Source of the DNA: Runella sp. SP2
GTDB taxonomy: Bacteria; Bacteroidota; Bacteroidia; Cytophagales; Spirosomataceae
Reading direction: 5' to 3'
NCBI RefSeq assembly: GCF_003711225.1
Contig: NZ_CP031030.1
Span: 5,208,001 to 5,272,000 of the forward strand
DNA: 64,000 nt
This document shows positions 35,579-43,632 of the stretch, piece after piece; position 1 is the stretch's first letter; the number at the start of each line of letters is the position of its first letter. The notes under the pieces are model-generated. The model was not told the origin of the DNA. It saw only the letters and a list, made by a program, of their open reading frames with translations, and did no database searches. Made by a program: the position numbers and the translations under genes.

Positions 35579-36406
35579 TTATTCCAAGACGAAGCTAATT
35601 GGTAAGTTATATTTTACCCGTACGTTACGACCCGATTGTTTACCTGGTTTCCACTTAGGCATACCCTTTACTACGCGTTGTGCTTCTTCGTCGCAGCCAA
35701 AGCCTAGACCTTTAAGCACTTGAATATCTTGGATACTACCATCGGTGTTAACAACGAAGGTCAAGAATACCCTTCCCGACACGTTAGCACGAGAAGCAGC
35801 GGCTGGGTATTTAAGATTTTTCTGTAAATACTGGCCTAATCCTGCCATTCCGCCTGGGAATTCTGGGTTTTGTTCTACCACTTGGAAAATTTGTTCTTCC
35901 ACAGGGGCTGCTTCAACAACCTTAACTTCTTCCTTTACAGGAGCTGTTTCTTCGGGAGCGACAATTGCCTCTTGGGCGTTTTCGTCTCCTTCTTGGGTTT
36001 TATCAGCAACAACTGCTTTCTCCAATTCTTCCACTACTGGTGGTGGTGTTTCCTCGGGAACCTCCTCATCCTTTTTTACTTCAGGAGGAAGGAACTTAAT
36101 CGTAGCCACTTTTGGAACCTCGATTGGTGGAGGTGGCGGCGGTGGCGGTTCGTTCGGGTCAATTGGCGGAGGTGGCATTTTCATCAAGTCAATTTCCTGC
36201 ATGAATTGTTCCTCTTCTTCCTTCGGAATCAAGCTAATCAACGCAGGAGAAAGCATCGCCAACACAAAGATGGCACCACCAATCAACATTGATTTGGTGA
36301 GGGTTGGACGATAGACTTTTCTGAGGTCATACGCACCATACGCTTTATTCCGATTCTCGAATACTATATCATCGAGAGTCATCGTGGATGATTTATTTTC
36401 AGCCAT
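35579..36406 (-). CDS. tonB: TonB-family energy transducer
   Basis: A 275-residue protein with a cytoplasmic N-terminus (YGAYDLRKVYRPTL, typical of Bacteroidota TonB), one transmembrane helix near residues 38-60, a proline-rich rigid spacer (PPPPIDPNEPPPPPPPPIEV) followed by an acidic Glu-Val-Pro stretch, and the TonB C-terminal domain from about residue 190 (VSGRVFLTFVVNTDGSIQDI, AQRVVKGMPKWKPGKQ). It carries proton-motive energy from ExbB/ExbD to outer-membrane receptors such as the three SusC proteins in this window. The gene sits 27 bases after exbD 2. Confidence 0.92.
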   Translation of the reverse strand: MAENKSSTMTLDDIVFENRNKAYGAYDLRKVYRPTLTKSMLIGGAIFVLAMLSPALISLIPKEEEEQFMQEIDLMKMPPPPIDPNEPPPPPPPPIEVPKVATIKFLPPEVKKDEEVPEETPPPVVEELEKAVVADKTQEGDENAQEAIVAPEETAPVKEEVKVVEAAPVEEQIFQVVEQNPEFPGGMAGLGQYLQKNLKYPAAASRANVSGRVFLTFVVNTDGSIQDIQVLKGLGFGCDEEAQRVVKGMPKWKPGKQSGRNVRVKYNLPISFVLE

Positions 36407-36433
36407 TGCGTTTGGTTAGTTTTTAAGTTACAA

Positions 36434-37000
36434 TTAATCCGCTTTGTCGCCTAATAGTGTCTTCTCACTATCTGTAAGAGCATCTACAAGGGCATAACGC
36501 TTACTCTTAGTGACGGCCATTTCATCAAGGGCGTCCACCATATTTTTGTAAGTGCTACTCTTCAACGGTTTGATAACGCAGACGAATTGACTCAGCCCTT
36601 TGTCATCTTTACCGTGTTCACGATCAACTTGAGCCTGCGATTGAAAAATCAATCCACGCAAATCTTGACCATAAGACACTTTTTTAAGCTCTGCTTTTGC
36701 CTTATCATCATCCGCGGCTAGGCGGTCTAATGCCCATACGGTGTTATCCTTACCTAGAAACAAGGTCAATACCTTAGAAGCTTTTAATGGCTCAGTTTCT
36801 TGATTTTTAACATCCGTTTGTTTGTCAGGCACTGCTACCGACATCGACGAAGGCTTGCTAAGAGTAGTTGCCAAGATGAAGAACGTAATAAGCAAGAAGC
36901 CTAAGTCCACCATCGGGGTCATATCTACACGGGTTGAGGCTTTTTTACTGCGGACTTTCTTATCACCATGTCCGCCACCACCTTGTGCTATTTCTGCCAT
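36434..37000 (-). CDS. exbD: ExbD/TolR-family biopolymer transporter 2
   Basis: A 188-residue protein with one N-terminal transmembrane helix. The key membrane Asp is in VDMTPMVDLGFLLITFFIL near residues 25-45, which is the proton-path Asp of ExbD. The periplasmic part is long (about 140 residues) and contains KVLTLFLGKDNTVW and FVCVIKPLKSSTYKN. It follows exbD 1 by 31 bases. Two ExbD genes per operon are common in Bacteroidota; the two copies differ strongly outside the helix. Confidence 0.92.
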   Translation of the reverse strand: MAEIAQGGGGHGDKKVRSKKASTRVDMTPMVDLGFLLITFFILATTLSKPSSMSVAVPDKQTDVKNQETEPLKASKVLTLFLGKDNTVWALDRLAADDDKAKAELKKVSYGQDLRGLIFQSQAQVDREHGKDDKGLSQFVCVIKPLKSSTYKNMVDALDEMAVTKSKRYALVDALTDSEKTLLGDKAD

Positions 37001-37031
37001 TTTCTTATACGAATTTTAAAAGTGGTACAAA

Positions 37032-37658
37032 TTAGTCAGCCTTCCAGCCTTGAGGAGGTGCCTCTGTTCCCGTAATCAAGTTAAACTTGTTGATGTTTTG
37101 TGCTTGCAATGAGCCCATTACATCTTTAAATACAGGGAACTTAGCTACGTTATCACCTTTGATGGCGATACGAAGCCCACTGTTAGCGCGACGGGCTTGA
37201 TAAATCCATTTTGCTAACTCGTTTTGCGCAGTAGAATCGGTAGGAATACCTGGTTGATTAATCTCCTTCAACTTATCTGGAGTAGTAGCTCCAACTTGCA
37301 ACCATTGAGATAATCCACGGATGGGTACCCCAAAGTTTGCTTGAAGTGAGAAGATTTTTTTCTGCTTATCCGTAAACTGTACACCTTCTGTTTGAGAAAT
37401 ATTCTCAAGCATGGCAATACGAGTCGTTGGATTGTCAACACCAAAGTAAACTTTACCGTCTTTACCGATGCTAATAATCATAAGATCCTTATCGGGAACT
37501 TTAATCGCCGAGATAGACGAAGGTGTTTCGATGGTTGCAGCATCCTGAGATTTGAACTGAGCCGTCAAGATAAAGAAGGTCAGTAGAAGGAATGCCACGT
37601 CGCACATCGCCGTCATGTCCATCATCGGATAATTCCGCTTGGGTTTTAAAGCAGGCAT
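37032..37658 (-). CDS. exbD: ExbD/TolR-family biopolymer transporter 1
   Basis: A 208-residue protein with one transmembrane helix. The ExbD segment is MMDMTAMCDVAFLLLTFFIL near residues 11-31, with the conserved Asp of CDVAF. The periplasmic region includes LMIISIGKDGKVYFG and LRIAIKGDNVAKFPVFKDVM. The gene lies 109 bases after the exbB gene and 31 before the second exbD. It works with ExbB as the proton-driven motor of the TonB system. Confidence 0.92.
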   Translation of the reverse strand: MPALKPKRNYPMMDMTAMCDVAFLLLTFFILTAQFKSQDAATIETPSSISAIKVPDKDLMIISIGKDGKVYFGVDNPTTRIAMLENISQTEGVQFTDKQKKIFSLQANFGVPIRGLSQWLQVGATTPDKLKEINQPGIPTDSTAQNELAKWIYQARRANSGLRIAIKGDNVAKFPVFKDVMGSLQAQNINKFNLITGTEAPPQGWKAD

Positions 37659-37767
37659 AATACGTTATGGTTTGATTGACTATACAAATGTAGAACATTA
37701 ACAAATACAAAGCAAATATTTATATATAATTTTTTTATATATAACATTTACCTTGTTTCGCCCATAA

Positions 37768-38601
37768 TTAGTTATGAGCAGAGAAGTTTTGTTGAATGCT
37801 CAACCCGATTTCGTCAATCTTGTACGTCAACGTATCAATACGGCTAGTGAAGTAGCTATACATGATAGTCGCGATTGCCGCTGTACCGATACCAAGGGCT
37901 GTGTTTACAAGGGCTTCAGAGATACCCGTTGCAAGAGCACCAGTATCAGGAGCACCAGCGTTACCCATCGCCGCGAACGCACGAATCATACCCAATACCG
38001 TACCCAAAAGAGCCGTCAAGGTAGAAACTGATGCCAAAGTAGCAATGATAGTAAGGTTTTTCTCAAGCATAGGAAGCTCAAGGCTTGTTGCTTCTTCAAC
38101 TTCTTTTTGAAGAGCAGCTAATTTTTGGTCTTTTGTCAATTCAGTCTCTGTGCGAAGTGCAACGAACTTGTGAAGAGCTGTTTTAACAACATTACCTACT
38201 GAACCTTTTTGTTTGTCGCACTCTTTGATAGCGCTTTCAACTTCGTTTTTGTCAAGTAGGGATTTTACTTTGCGAACGAACTCATCGATTGAACCTGCAC
38301 CATTTGCACGGCCAAGGATGAAGAAACGCTCAATTGAGAAAACCAATACGGTTAGGAAACAGGTAAACAACAACGGTACGATTGGGCCTCCTTCATAAAC
38401 GATACCGAAGTAGTCTCCCGACTTTGGACCTTTCTCGTGGTCGCCGTCAACAAAGTGGCTAGGGTCACCACAAATGAATTGATACGATAAAATACCAATG
38501 ACTAGCAACACAGGGATAACCAAAATTGGGTTTAGACCACCTGCTGATTTTTTTGGAGCGGCCGCCTTGGCCGGTGCTGGAGATGTAGCCTTCTTTTCCA
38601 T
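37768..38601 (-). CDS. exbB: MotA/TolQ/ExbB proton channel family protein
   Basis: A 277-residue inner-membrane protein. After an Ala-Lys-Pro-rich start come three helices: about 24-45 (ILVIPVLLVIGILSYQFI), about 75-98 (IVPLLFTCFLTVLVFSIERF) and the long pair from about 185 (TIIATLASVSTLTALLGTVLGMI; ALVNTALGIGTAAIATIMY) with the Thr/Ala pattern of the MotA/TolQ/ExbB proton channel. It is the first gene of the operon that goes on to exbD, exbD, tonB, a small membrane protein, a PstS-like protein and a TPR protein. Confidence 0.93.
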   Translation of the reverse strand: MEKKATSPAPAKAAAPKKSAGGLNPILVIPVLLVIGILSYQFICGDPSHFVDGDHEKGPKSGDYFGIVYEGGPIVPLLFTCFLTVLVFSIERFFILGRANGAGSIDEFVRKVKSLLDKNEVESAIKECDKQKGSVGNVVKTALHKFVALRTETELTKDQKLAALQKEVEEATSLELPMLEKNLTIIATLASVSTLTALLGTVLGMIRAFAAMGNAGAPDTGALATGISEALVNTALGIGTAAIATIMYSYFTSRIDTLTYKIDEIGLSIQQNFSAHN

Positions 38602-39002
38602 CAGACTTACTTTTAGGGTTTAATTGAAAAAAATAGTTTAAGTGTTTGCGCTGTAAAGAAAACGAAAATATTAAATGGGTAATGCGTTCGCCAAGAAAAT
38701 TTTTATTGGCGATTCTCTAAAATAGTTGCAAAAAATGCGGTGAACGATTCCCAAAAATACATAAAAATATCACCTTTTGGGATTTTTGAGTGGATATTTT
38801 AATCTCCCCTCATTGTCTCTTGAGCAGCTCAAAAGGGCTGTTTTCACCCCCTAAGAGGCTCAAAAAAAGAGCATTATCCTATTTTATCACTTTTATAACT
38901 ATACCTCCGCCAATAAATAGACAAAAGCTAAAACCAAAGAAAAGCAGAGGATTATTTTACTCTATGCCTCTCTTCAATTTTTTACAAAAATATATCAAAG
39001 AA
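38602..39002. other. Intergenic region of about 400 bases
   Basis: No convincing gene. The part nearest 38602 must hold the promoter and leader of the exbB operon. I could not find an exact TTTG-N19-TAnnTTTG pair; TATTTTCG on the minus strand near 38670 is the nearest -7 match. Weak inverted sequences around 38815-38875 (CTCAAAAGGGCTG and neighbours) could end the Gfo/Idh gene but lack a clear stem plus T-run. Confidence 0.4.
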
Positions 39003-40193
39003 TCAGAGGTCGCGTTCAATAATTTGTTGGCTCTGCTTGTCCTTCAAAATAATTTTGTGACGCCCATCGTGGGTTACTTCCTCTTTGATGAGGTAATAGT
39101 GCTCGTCATACTCTACTAACGTAGTTTTTTGGGACACCCCTTCTTGCCCACGCCAAACGGGCAAAACGACGGGCTCCCACTGCTTTGTTTGTGCCGACCG
39201 ATAGGCAGCGTCTATGACTGCATTGACAACATAACCATCATAAAACGTCTCGGCAGGAACAGTCCCTTCTTCATACGCATTAAACATGTCCGTAAACATG
39301 TGGTTATATCCTAAGTCGTTTACTTCATCTCCTACAGGAAATAACCAACCAGAATTGCTTTCTGCCTTTTCAGCTACGTACTCTCCGCCTGTACCACTTG
39401 TGTACATTTCAAAACCTGTCCTCAAAAAATTATTAATCCAAATGGTACCTTCTGTACCCATCACTTCGTCCCGTAAGTCCATACCTCCCCGAAACGTCCA
39501 ACTCACTTCCAACTGTCCTATGGCTCCGTTTTCGTATTTGACAAGGGCGATAGCGTGGTCTTCAGCATCAATCGGCTTCACTTGCGTAGCTGCCCAGCAC
39601 ATCACTTCGACGGGTTTGATGTCTTTACCAATAAAATTTCGCGCGATTTCGATGCAGTGACATCCTAAGTCTAAAATACAACCTCCCCCTGCCTGTTCTT
39701 TGTCCCAAAACCAATTGCTGTGAGGGCCAGGGTGCGTCTCGCGGGATTTTGCCCATAAAATCCGACCCAACGCTCCTTCTTTCACACTGGCCAATGCTTT
39801 TAAGAATTTGGGGGTATAGCAAAGGTCTTCCAAATACCCACCGAATACCCCCGCCTCTTCTACCGCTTGCATCATCCGTAGCGCTTCTTCGGCCGTCCGC
39901 CCAAGTGGTTTGGTACATACCACTGCTTTTTTGTGTTTTACGCACAACATGACAGCAGTTTCATGGAGATTGTTGGGCAATGCTACGCACACCATTGTCA
40001 CCTCAGGGTGGGCAATAACTTCTTCCATGTCAGTCGCCCAAAAAGAGCAGCGGTAGTCTTCCGCAAATTTTTTGGCATTGGCTTCACTCCGCGCATAAAT
40101 CGCTACCACACGGTCGCGACTACGCTGACCATGAATAGAATCGGCATAAAAACGCCCAATAAACCCCGAACCGAGCATGGCTATCTTTTGCAT
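39003..40193 (-). CDS. Gfo/Idh/MocA-family oxidoreductase
   Basis: A 396-residue NAD(P)-dependent dehydrogenase. I chose MQKIAMLGSGFIG as start because the Rossmann strand and GxGxxG motif begin at once; the in-frame ATG 30 bases upstream adds an unrelated leader. Conserved pieces include VCVALPNNLHETAV, the catalytic-site VVCTKPLGRTAEEA (Glu-Lys-Pro position), and the C-terminal domain ILDLGCHCIEIARNFIG. Members oxidise or reduce sugars and cyclitols; the substrate cannot be told. It stands alone, divergent from the metal-handling operon. Confidence 0.88.
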   Translation of the reverse strand: MQKIAMLGSGFIGRFYADSIHGQRSRDRVVAIYARSEANAKKFAEDYRCSFWATDMEEVIAHPEVTMVCVALPNNLHETAVMLCVKHKKAVVCTKPLGRTAEEALRMMQAVEEAGVFGGYLEDLCYTPKFLKALASVKEGALGRILWAKSRETHPGPHSNWFWDKEQAGGGCILDLGCHCIEIARNFIGKDIKPVEVMCWAATQVKPIDAEDHAIALVKYENGAIGQLEVSWTFRGGMDLRDEVMGTEGTIWINNFLRTGFEMYTSGTGGEYVAEKAESNSGWLFPVGDEVNDLGYNHMFTDMFNAYEEGTVPAETFYDGYVVNAVIDAAYRSAQTKQWEPVVLPVWRGQEGVSQKTTLVEYDEHYYLIKEEVTHDGRHKIILKDKQSQQIIERDL

Positions 40194-40275
40194 ACAATCT
40201 GATTTGTTGATAATTAGAAACAAGTTTTAGAAAAAAGCATTTGTAGTAAACTTTTTAATGATGAGTTTTTGTTAG

Positions 40276-40283
40276 TACTTTTG
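40276..40283 (+). promoter_or_regulatory. -7 promoter element of the MerT-like operon
   Basis: TACTTTTG matches the Bacteroidota -7 consensus TAnnTTTG exactly and ends 21 bases before the ATG. It overlaps the first arm of the palindrome at 40280-40298. Confidence 0.5.
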
Positions 40284-40298
40284 CAATACAGTTGCAAA
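40280..40298. promoter_or_regulatory. Perfect palindrome overlapping the transcription start (possible Zur/Fur-type operator)
   Basis: TTTGCAA-TACAG-TTGCAAA: seven-base arms with a five-base centre, 19 bases in all, lying over the -7 element and the predicted transcription start, ending 5 bases before the start codon. Its place and symmetry are those of a repressor site. Because the genes behind it look metal-related, a Zur or Fur family repressor is a reasonable guess. Confidence 0.5.
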
Positions 40299-40303
40299 TA
40301 GAT

Positions 40304-40849
40304 ATGTCGAGAATTATTTCTGTTACATTAAATGTAGGTTTAACGGGGCTAGTGCACTTGCTGTGTTGCTGGTTGCCTTTGGTGGTAGTTCTTTTTAATG
40401 GCGCTTCAATTGCGTGGTTGGCTGAGTACCGTGCTCCATTGATGGTTCTCCAATTAAGCGTGTTGGCTTGGTCTTTTTACGATCTTTATCTAAGATCTTC
40501 GCACGTAGCTTCTCTTTTTGAAAAACGTGTTTTTTGGACTGCTGTAGCCCTTACTGTGGTGCTTAACATCATCCCTCACCGTTATTTTCAAGCCGAAGAT
40601 AGCCGCTTAGCGCAAGCACAATTTGAGCGTATTCGTAGCACACGGGTGGCACAATTTGAGTTGCAAAAACCCCCAAAATCAGTAGAAAAACTAAGCACAA
40701 CCTTGCAGTCAGTAGAAGGTGTAGTCCCTTCACAAATAAAACTCAACGATGAAGTGGTGTCGGTCAGGTATTATTTGGGAAAAACCTCAGAACAAACTAT
40801 CTTGGCCGCACTTCGTCAACAAGGATACGAAGTGACAAGAATTGACTAA
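40304..40849 (+). CDS. MerT/MerC-like membrane protein with degenerate HMA domain
   Basis: A 181-residue protein. Three hydrophobic segments lie in the first 90 residues; the first carries a vicinal Cys pair (HLLCCWLPLVVVLF) as seen in MerT-type metal transport proteins. The C-terminal 55 residues (STTLQSVEGVVPSQIKLND, ILAALRQQGYEVTRI) have the beta-alpha-beta pattern of a heavy-metal-associated domain but lack the CxxC metal site. I chose ATG 40304; an upstream TTG lies inside the operator palindrome. Co-transcribed with the His-rich lipoprotein 21 bases on. There is no merA or merR, so mercury resistance is unlikely; zinc or another transition metal is my guess. Confidence 0.7.
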   Translation: MSRIISVTLNVGLTGLVHLLCCWLPLVVVLFNGASIAWLAEYRAPLMVLQLSVLAWSFYDLYLRSSHVASLFEKRVFWTAVALTVVLNIIPHRYFQAEDSRLAQAQFERIRSTRVAQFELQKPPKSVEKLSTTLQSVEGVVPSQIKLNDEVVSVRYYLGKTSEQTILAALRQQGYEVTRID

Positions 40850-40870
40850 CCAATAACTCCCAATCTCAAA

Positions 40871-41359
40871 ATGAAAACATTCATCCACCGTACGTTTGTT
40901 TACGGCTGTGCATTTGCCTTGGGTACCCTAGGGCTTGTGGCGTGTGGGCCAGACAAAGACCCCAAAATGGAAGAAGCAGGCAAAATTCACTTGGCTTCGA
41001 TGGAAATTGAAGAAGCGTTGCATGAACAAATTGAGGGGATTGATTCGTTGAAAGTAGTTCTGAACGACAAAAAGAAATCCCTAACTGATGCCGCAGCCAT
41101 TGCAAGCATCGATTCGACCGTGGCGCAGTTAGATGCTGTGGCCAAATCGTTTGAGGAATGGGAAGAAAACTTGGTTGAAGTACCTGGACTTCCTCACGAA
41201 CACCACCACCACGAAGGCGAAGAGCATCACGACCACAAGCCAGCCCCTGAGGTGTCAGGTGAACAAATGATTGAAATTCAGAAAGAAATAAAAGCGAACA
41301 TTGAAAAAATCAAGGCCGATTTGGAAAGTGTTCAAGAAAAAGTGAAGAAGGTTTTATAG
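40871..41359 (+). CDS. His-rich lipoprotein, probable metal binder
   Basis: A 162-residue lipoprotein (lipobox LGLVACGP, Cys near residue 26). About residues 35-100 and 135-162 are strongly helical and charged (coiled-coil-like), joined by a His-rich loop, LPHEHHHHEGEEHHDHKP, that would bind zinc, nickel or copper. It is the second gene of the operon behind the TTTGCAA palindrome. No named family recognised. A role as a metal sink or chaperone at the membrane is inferred from the histidines and the MerT-like partner. Confidence 0.75.
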   Translation: MKTFIHRTFVYGCAFALGTLGLVACGPDKDPKMEEAGKIHLASMEIEEALHEQIEGIDSLKVVLNDKKKSLTDAAAIASIDSTVAQLDAVAKSFEEWEENLVEVPGLPHEHHHHEGEEHHDHKPAPEVSGEQMIEIQKEIKANIEKIKADLESVQEKVKKVL

Positions 41360-41365
41360 TTGTTA

Positions 41366-41434
41366 AGTCCATGGTCGATAGTCCACAGTCGATGGTTTTA
41401 ATTACCGTGGACTATTGACTATCGACCATGGACT
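41366..41434. repeat. Large inverted repeat of the GTCGATAGTC type
   Basis: AGTCCATGGTCGATAGTC (41366-41383) is matched perfectly by its complement at 41417-41434, with an inner GTCCAC/GTGGAC pair (41381-41386, 41407-41412). Related units (ACTATCGACTATCG) continue to about 41446, so that the moxR stop codon lies within repeat sequence. It fills the space between two converging genes and has no T-run. Confidence 0.7.
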
Positions 41435-41439
41435 ATCGA

Positions 41440-42411
41440 CTATCGAGGTACTTCTATTTTTTGCAAAATTTGAGCGACAACGTCGTCGGGCGTTGCTCCT
41501 TCCATTTCTCGTTCAGGCGTTAGGACAATACGGTGACGCAACACAGACGGCGCCAATTGCTGAATTTCCTCTGGCGTCACAAAATCCCTTCCACGAATGG
41601 CAGCCAAAGCTTTGGCACTATTCAGCAATGCCACCGATGCCCTCGGCGAAGCCCCCAAAAACAACGATTTATTATTCCGCGTTTGCACAACCACCTGCGC
41701 AATGTATTCTAGCAGTTTGTCTTCTACGTGAACTTGGTGCGTTTTACGGCGCAGTTCTGCTAGTTGTTCAGGCGTTAATATGGCCTGTATGTTTGCAATC
41801 GCTTCGGCCATGTTTAATCGTAAGTGATGCCCACGAAGCACTTCTACTTCCTGCTCTTGGGAAGGATATTTTACCACAATTTTAAACAAAAAGCGGTCTA
41901 ACTGCGCTTCGGGAAGGCGATAGGTGCCTTCGTGTTCAACTGGGTTTTGGGTCGCAATCACAATGAACGGGCTGCTCATGGGATAGGTAGTTCCGTCAAC
42001 GGTTGCTTGCCGTTCTTCCATCACTTCAAACAAAGCCGCTTGGGTTTTGGCAGGAGCGCGGTTGATTTCATCGACCAAAACAATATTTGAGAAAATGGGG
42101 CCTTTTCTAAACTCAAAATCCGTGTGTTTTGGGTTAAAAACCGACGTTCCCAACACATCCGAAGGCATCAAGTCGGGCGTGAATTGAATTCGGCTAAATT
42201 CGGTGGCAACCGTACGGGCTAATAGCTTAGCCGTCAGCGTTTTTGCAACCCCAGGCACTCCCTCAATAAGCACATGCCCATCGGCTAAAATTGCCGTCAA
42301 CAACAAGTCAATCGTTTGCTGTTGCCCCACTATAATTTTCCCGATTTCGGCTTTGATGGCTGTTATCGCGTCGTTGAGGTCTTGTAAGTCAATTCGTGAT
42401 TCAAAATCCAT
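41440..42411 (-). CDS. MoxR-family AAA+ ATPase
   Basis: A 323-residue cytoplasmic ATPase. Walker A is EGVPGVAKTLTAK near residue 45, Walker B LVDEINRAPAKTQ near 108, sensor 1 IATQNPVEHEGTY near 150, and a lid domain from about 210. MoxR proteins act as chaperones for partner proteins with DUF58 or VWA domains. It is the last gene of a DUF4129-DUF4350-moxR operon with gaps of 15-18 bases. The DUF58 gene that usually follows moxR is missing; the repeat at 41366-41446 is found there instead. Confidence 0.92.
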   Translation of the reverse strand: MDFESRIDLQDLNDAITAIKAEIGKIIVGQQQTIDLLLTAILADGHVLIEGVPGVAKTLTAKLLARTVATEFSRIQFTPDLMPSDVLGTSVFNPKHTDFEFRKGPIFSNIVLVDEINRAPAKTQAALFEVMEERQATVDGTTYPMSSPFIVIATQNPVEHEGTYRLPEAQLDRFLFKIVVKYPSQEQEVEVLRGHHLRLNMAEAIANIQAILTPEQLAELRRKTHQVHVEDKLLEYIAQVVVQTRNNKSLFLGASPRASVALLNSAKALAAIRGRDFVTPEEIQQLAPSVLRHRIVLTPEREMEGATPDDVVAQILQKIEVPR

Positions 42412-42426
42412 AAGAGAAAATGGCAG

Positions 42427-43614
42427 TTATTTAACGCGTTCGTAAAAATCTTCGATACGGTGATGTAAACTCAAGAGCGCAAATTCAGACAAGGAAGCTG
42501 TGCGCTTGGCATGAGCTATTTCACTGAATAGCAACTCAATATCCATTCGAGGAAGCCCTGTTTTTTGGATAAGGTCATCTATAAATTCTTTGTCAATTTC
42601 GTGGGTACGCAGCCCAAATCGCTCGCGGATGTAGAGCAACAAATGTTGAATTTTCTTTTCAGCAATGTTATCGTGGTCACCCTGCTGAAAGTACATTTTA
42701 CCAATCGTTTGTACAAACTCTAGCGACGTATTCTTCGGTACAGGCAACACAGGAATGACACGTTGGGTACGCTTTCCCGCAAAAATGGCGTAAAGCAATA
42801 GCCCAAACAAAATCAAGTAGTATGCCCATGTTAGTGGCGGCTGCGTCATAATATACCTAAAAATCGACTGCTCATCTTCGCCAAAACGGCCTTGTTTTAG
42901 GTACTCATCCCAGTAAACAGGCAAGACGGGTAAATAAGACAGCGATTTAAACGCAAAATCAGAAGTTTTGGAAGATAAAGCGTAATAATTGGTCAAAGCC
43001 AGCGGCAGGTTATGCAGATAAAAAGCTCCTTTTCCGTACTTTATTTTTAGGAAAATAGGCTCATTTCGGGCATTTTTAGCCAAAATTGTCACGTTCTCAG
43101 GCTTTTTTACCAAAAAATAATTGCGACCATCATCTTGTGCAAATACATACCCTCCTTTTTTGGACAAAGCAGGGTTCACAAAATTCATCACCAAGGCCGT
43201 ATCTCGTAACGTTGGGTCTTTCAGCGTCGCTATTATTCCCAACGTTTTTACCAAAGTATCTGGAAAATAATACGCCGAAATAAAGACATTATTCCCCCGC
43301 TTTGCGTAATTGAGCAGCTGTTTTTGGTCGTTTCGGTCAATATTAAACTCTCGACAAACAAAGATATAATTGCTTTTGGGCAGGGTTGGGTTTTCTGAAA
43401 GATAATTATAAATCGGCACCCGTAGCTGCGTCACTTTTTCATTTTTGAAGACATCAGTCAAGAGTTCATAGGTAGCTTTTGTCCCAAAAGGGATTTTGTC
43501 TTTGTTGGAATAGGTCGGCGTCCAATCAATGGGTTTAGGACGGTAATATTCAAACAGGCCGTAGGCTACGACTGTGACCAATAAAAACCAAAAGTAGTAA
43601 CTACGCCAATTCAC
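42427..43614 (-). CDS. DUF4350 domain-containing membrane protein
   Basis: A 395-residue protein anchored by helices at each end of a soluble domain: residues about 5-24 (YYFWFLLVTVVAYGLFEYY) and about 270-290 (TWAYYLILFGLLLYAIFAG). The middle has the DUF4350 look (GTKATYELLTDVF, NNVFISAYYFPDTL, GKGAFYLHNLPLALTNYYAL), a glutamine-amidotransferase-like fold. The cytoplasmic tail of about 100 residues is helical. Such proteins occur in MoxR operons; function unknown. It lies 18 bases after the DUF4129 gene. Confidence 0.8.
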   Translation of the reverse strand: MNWRSYYFWFLLVTVVAYGLFEYYRPKPIDWTPTYSNKDKIPFGTKATYELLTDVFKNEKVTQLRVPIYNYLSENPTLPKSNYIFVCREFNIDRNDQKQLLNYAKRGNNVFISAYYFPDTLVKTLGIIATLKDPTLRDTALVMNFVNPALSKKGGYVFAQDDGRNYFLVKKPENVTILAKNARNEPIFLKIKYGKGAFYLHNLPLALTNYYALSSKTSDFAFKSLSYLPVLPVYWDEYLKQGRFGEDEQSIFRYIMTQPPLTWAYYLILFGLLLYAIFAGKRTQRVIPVLPVPKNTSLEFVQTIGKMYFQQGDHDNIAEKKIQHLLLYIRERFGLRTHEIDKEFIDDLIQKTGLPRMDIELLFSEIAHAKRTASLSEFALLSLHHRIEDFYERVK

Positions 43615-43632
43615 CTTCGTTATTGTGTTGTA

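Noticed and set aside
35745-36314. A Gly/Ser-rich 189-codon plus-strand frame opposite tonB
   Set aside because: Its repetitive glycine stretch is the complement of the TonB proline-rich codons.
38790-39119. A 109-codon frame in the gap before the Gfo/Idh gene
   Set aside because: It runs into the 3' end of the Gfo/Idh gene on the other strand, has no recognisable sequence and low-complexity composition.
40276-41359. A mercury-resistance operon
   Set aside because: The membrane protein is MerT-like, but there is no merA, merP with CxxC, or merR nearby.
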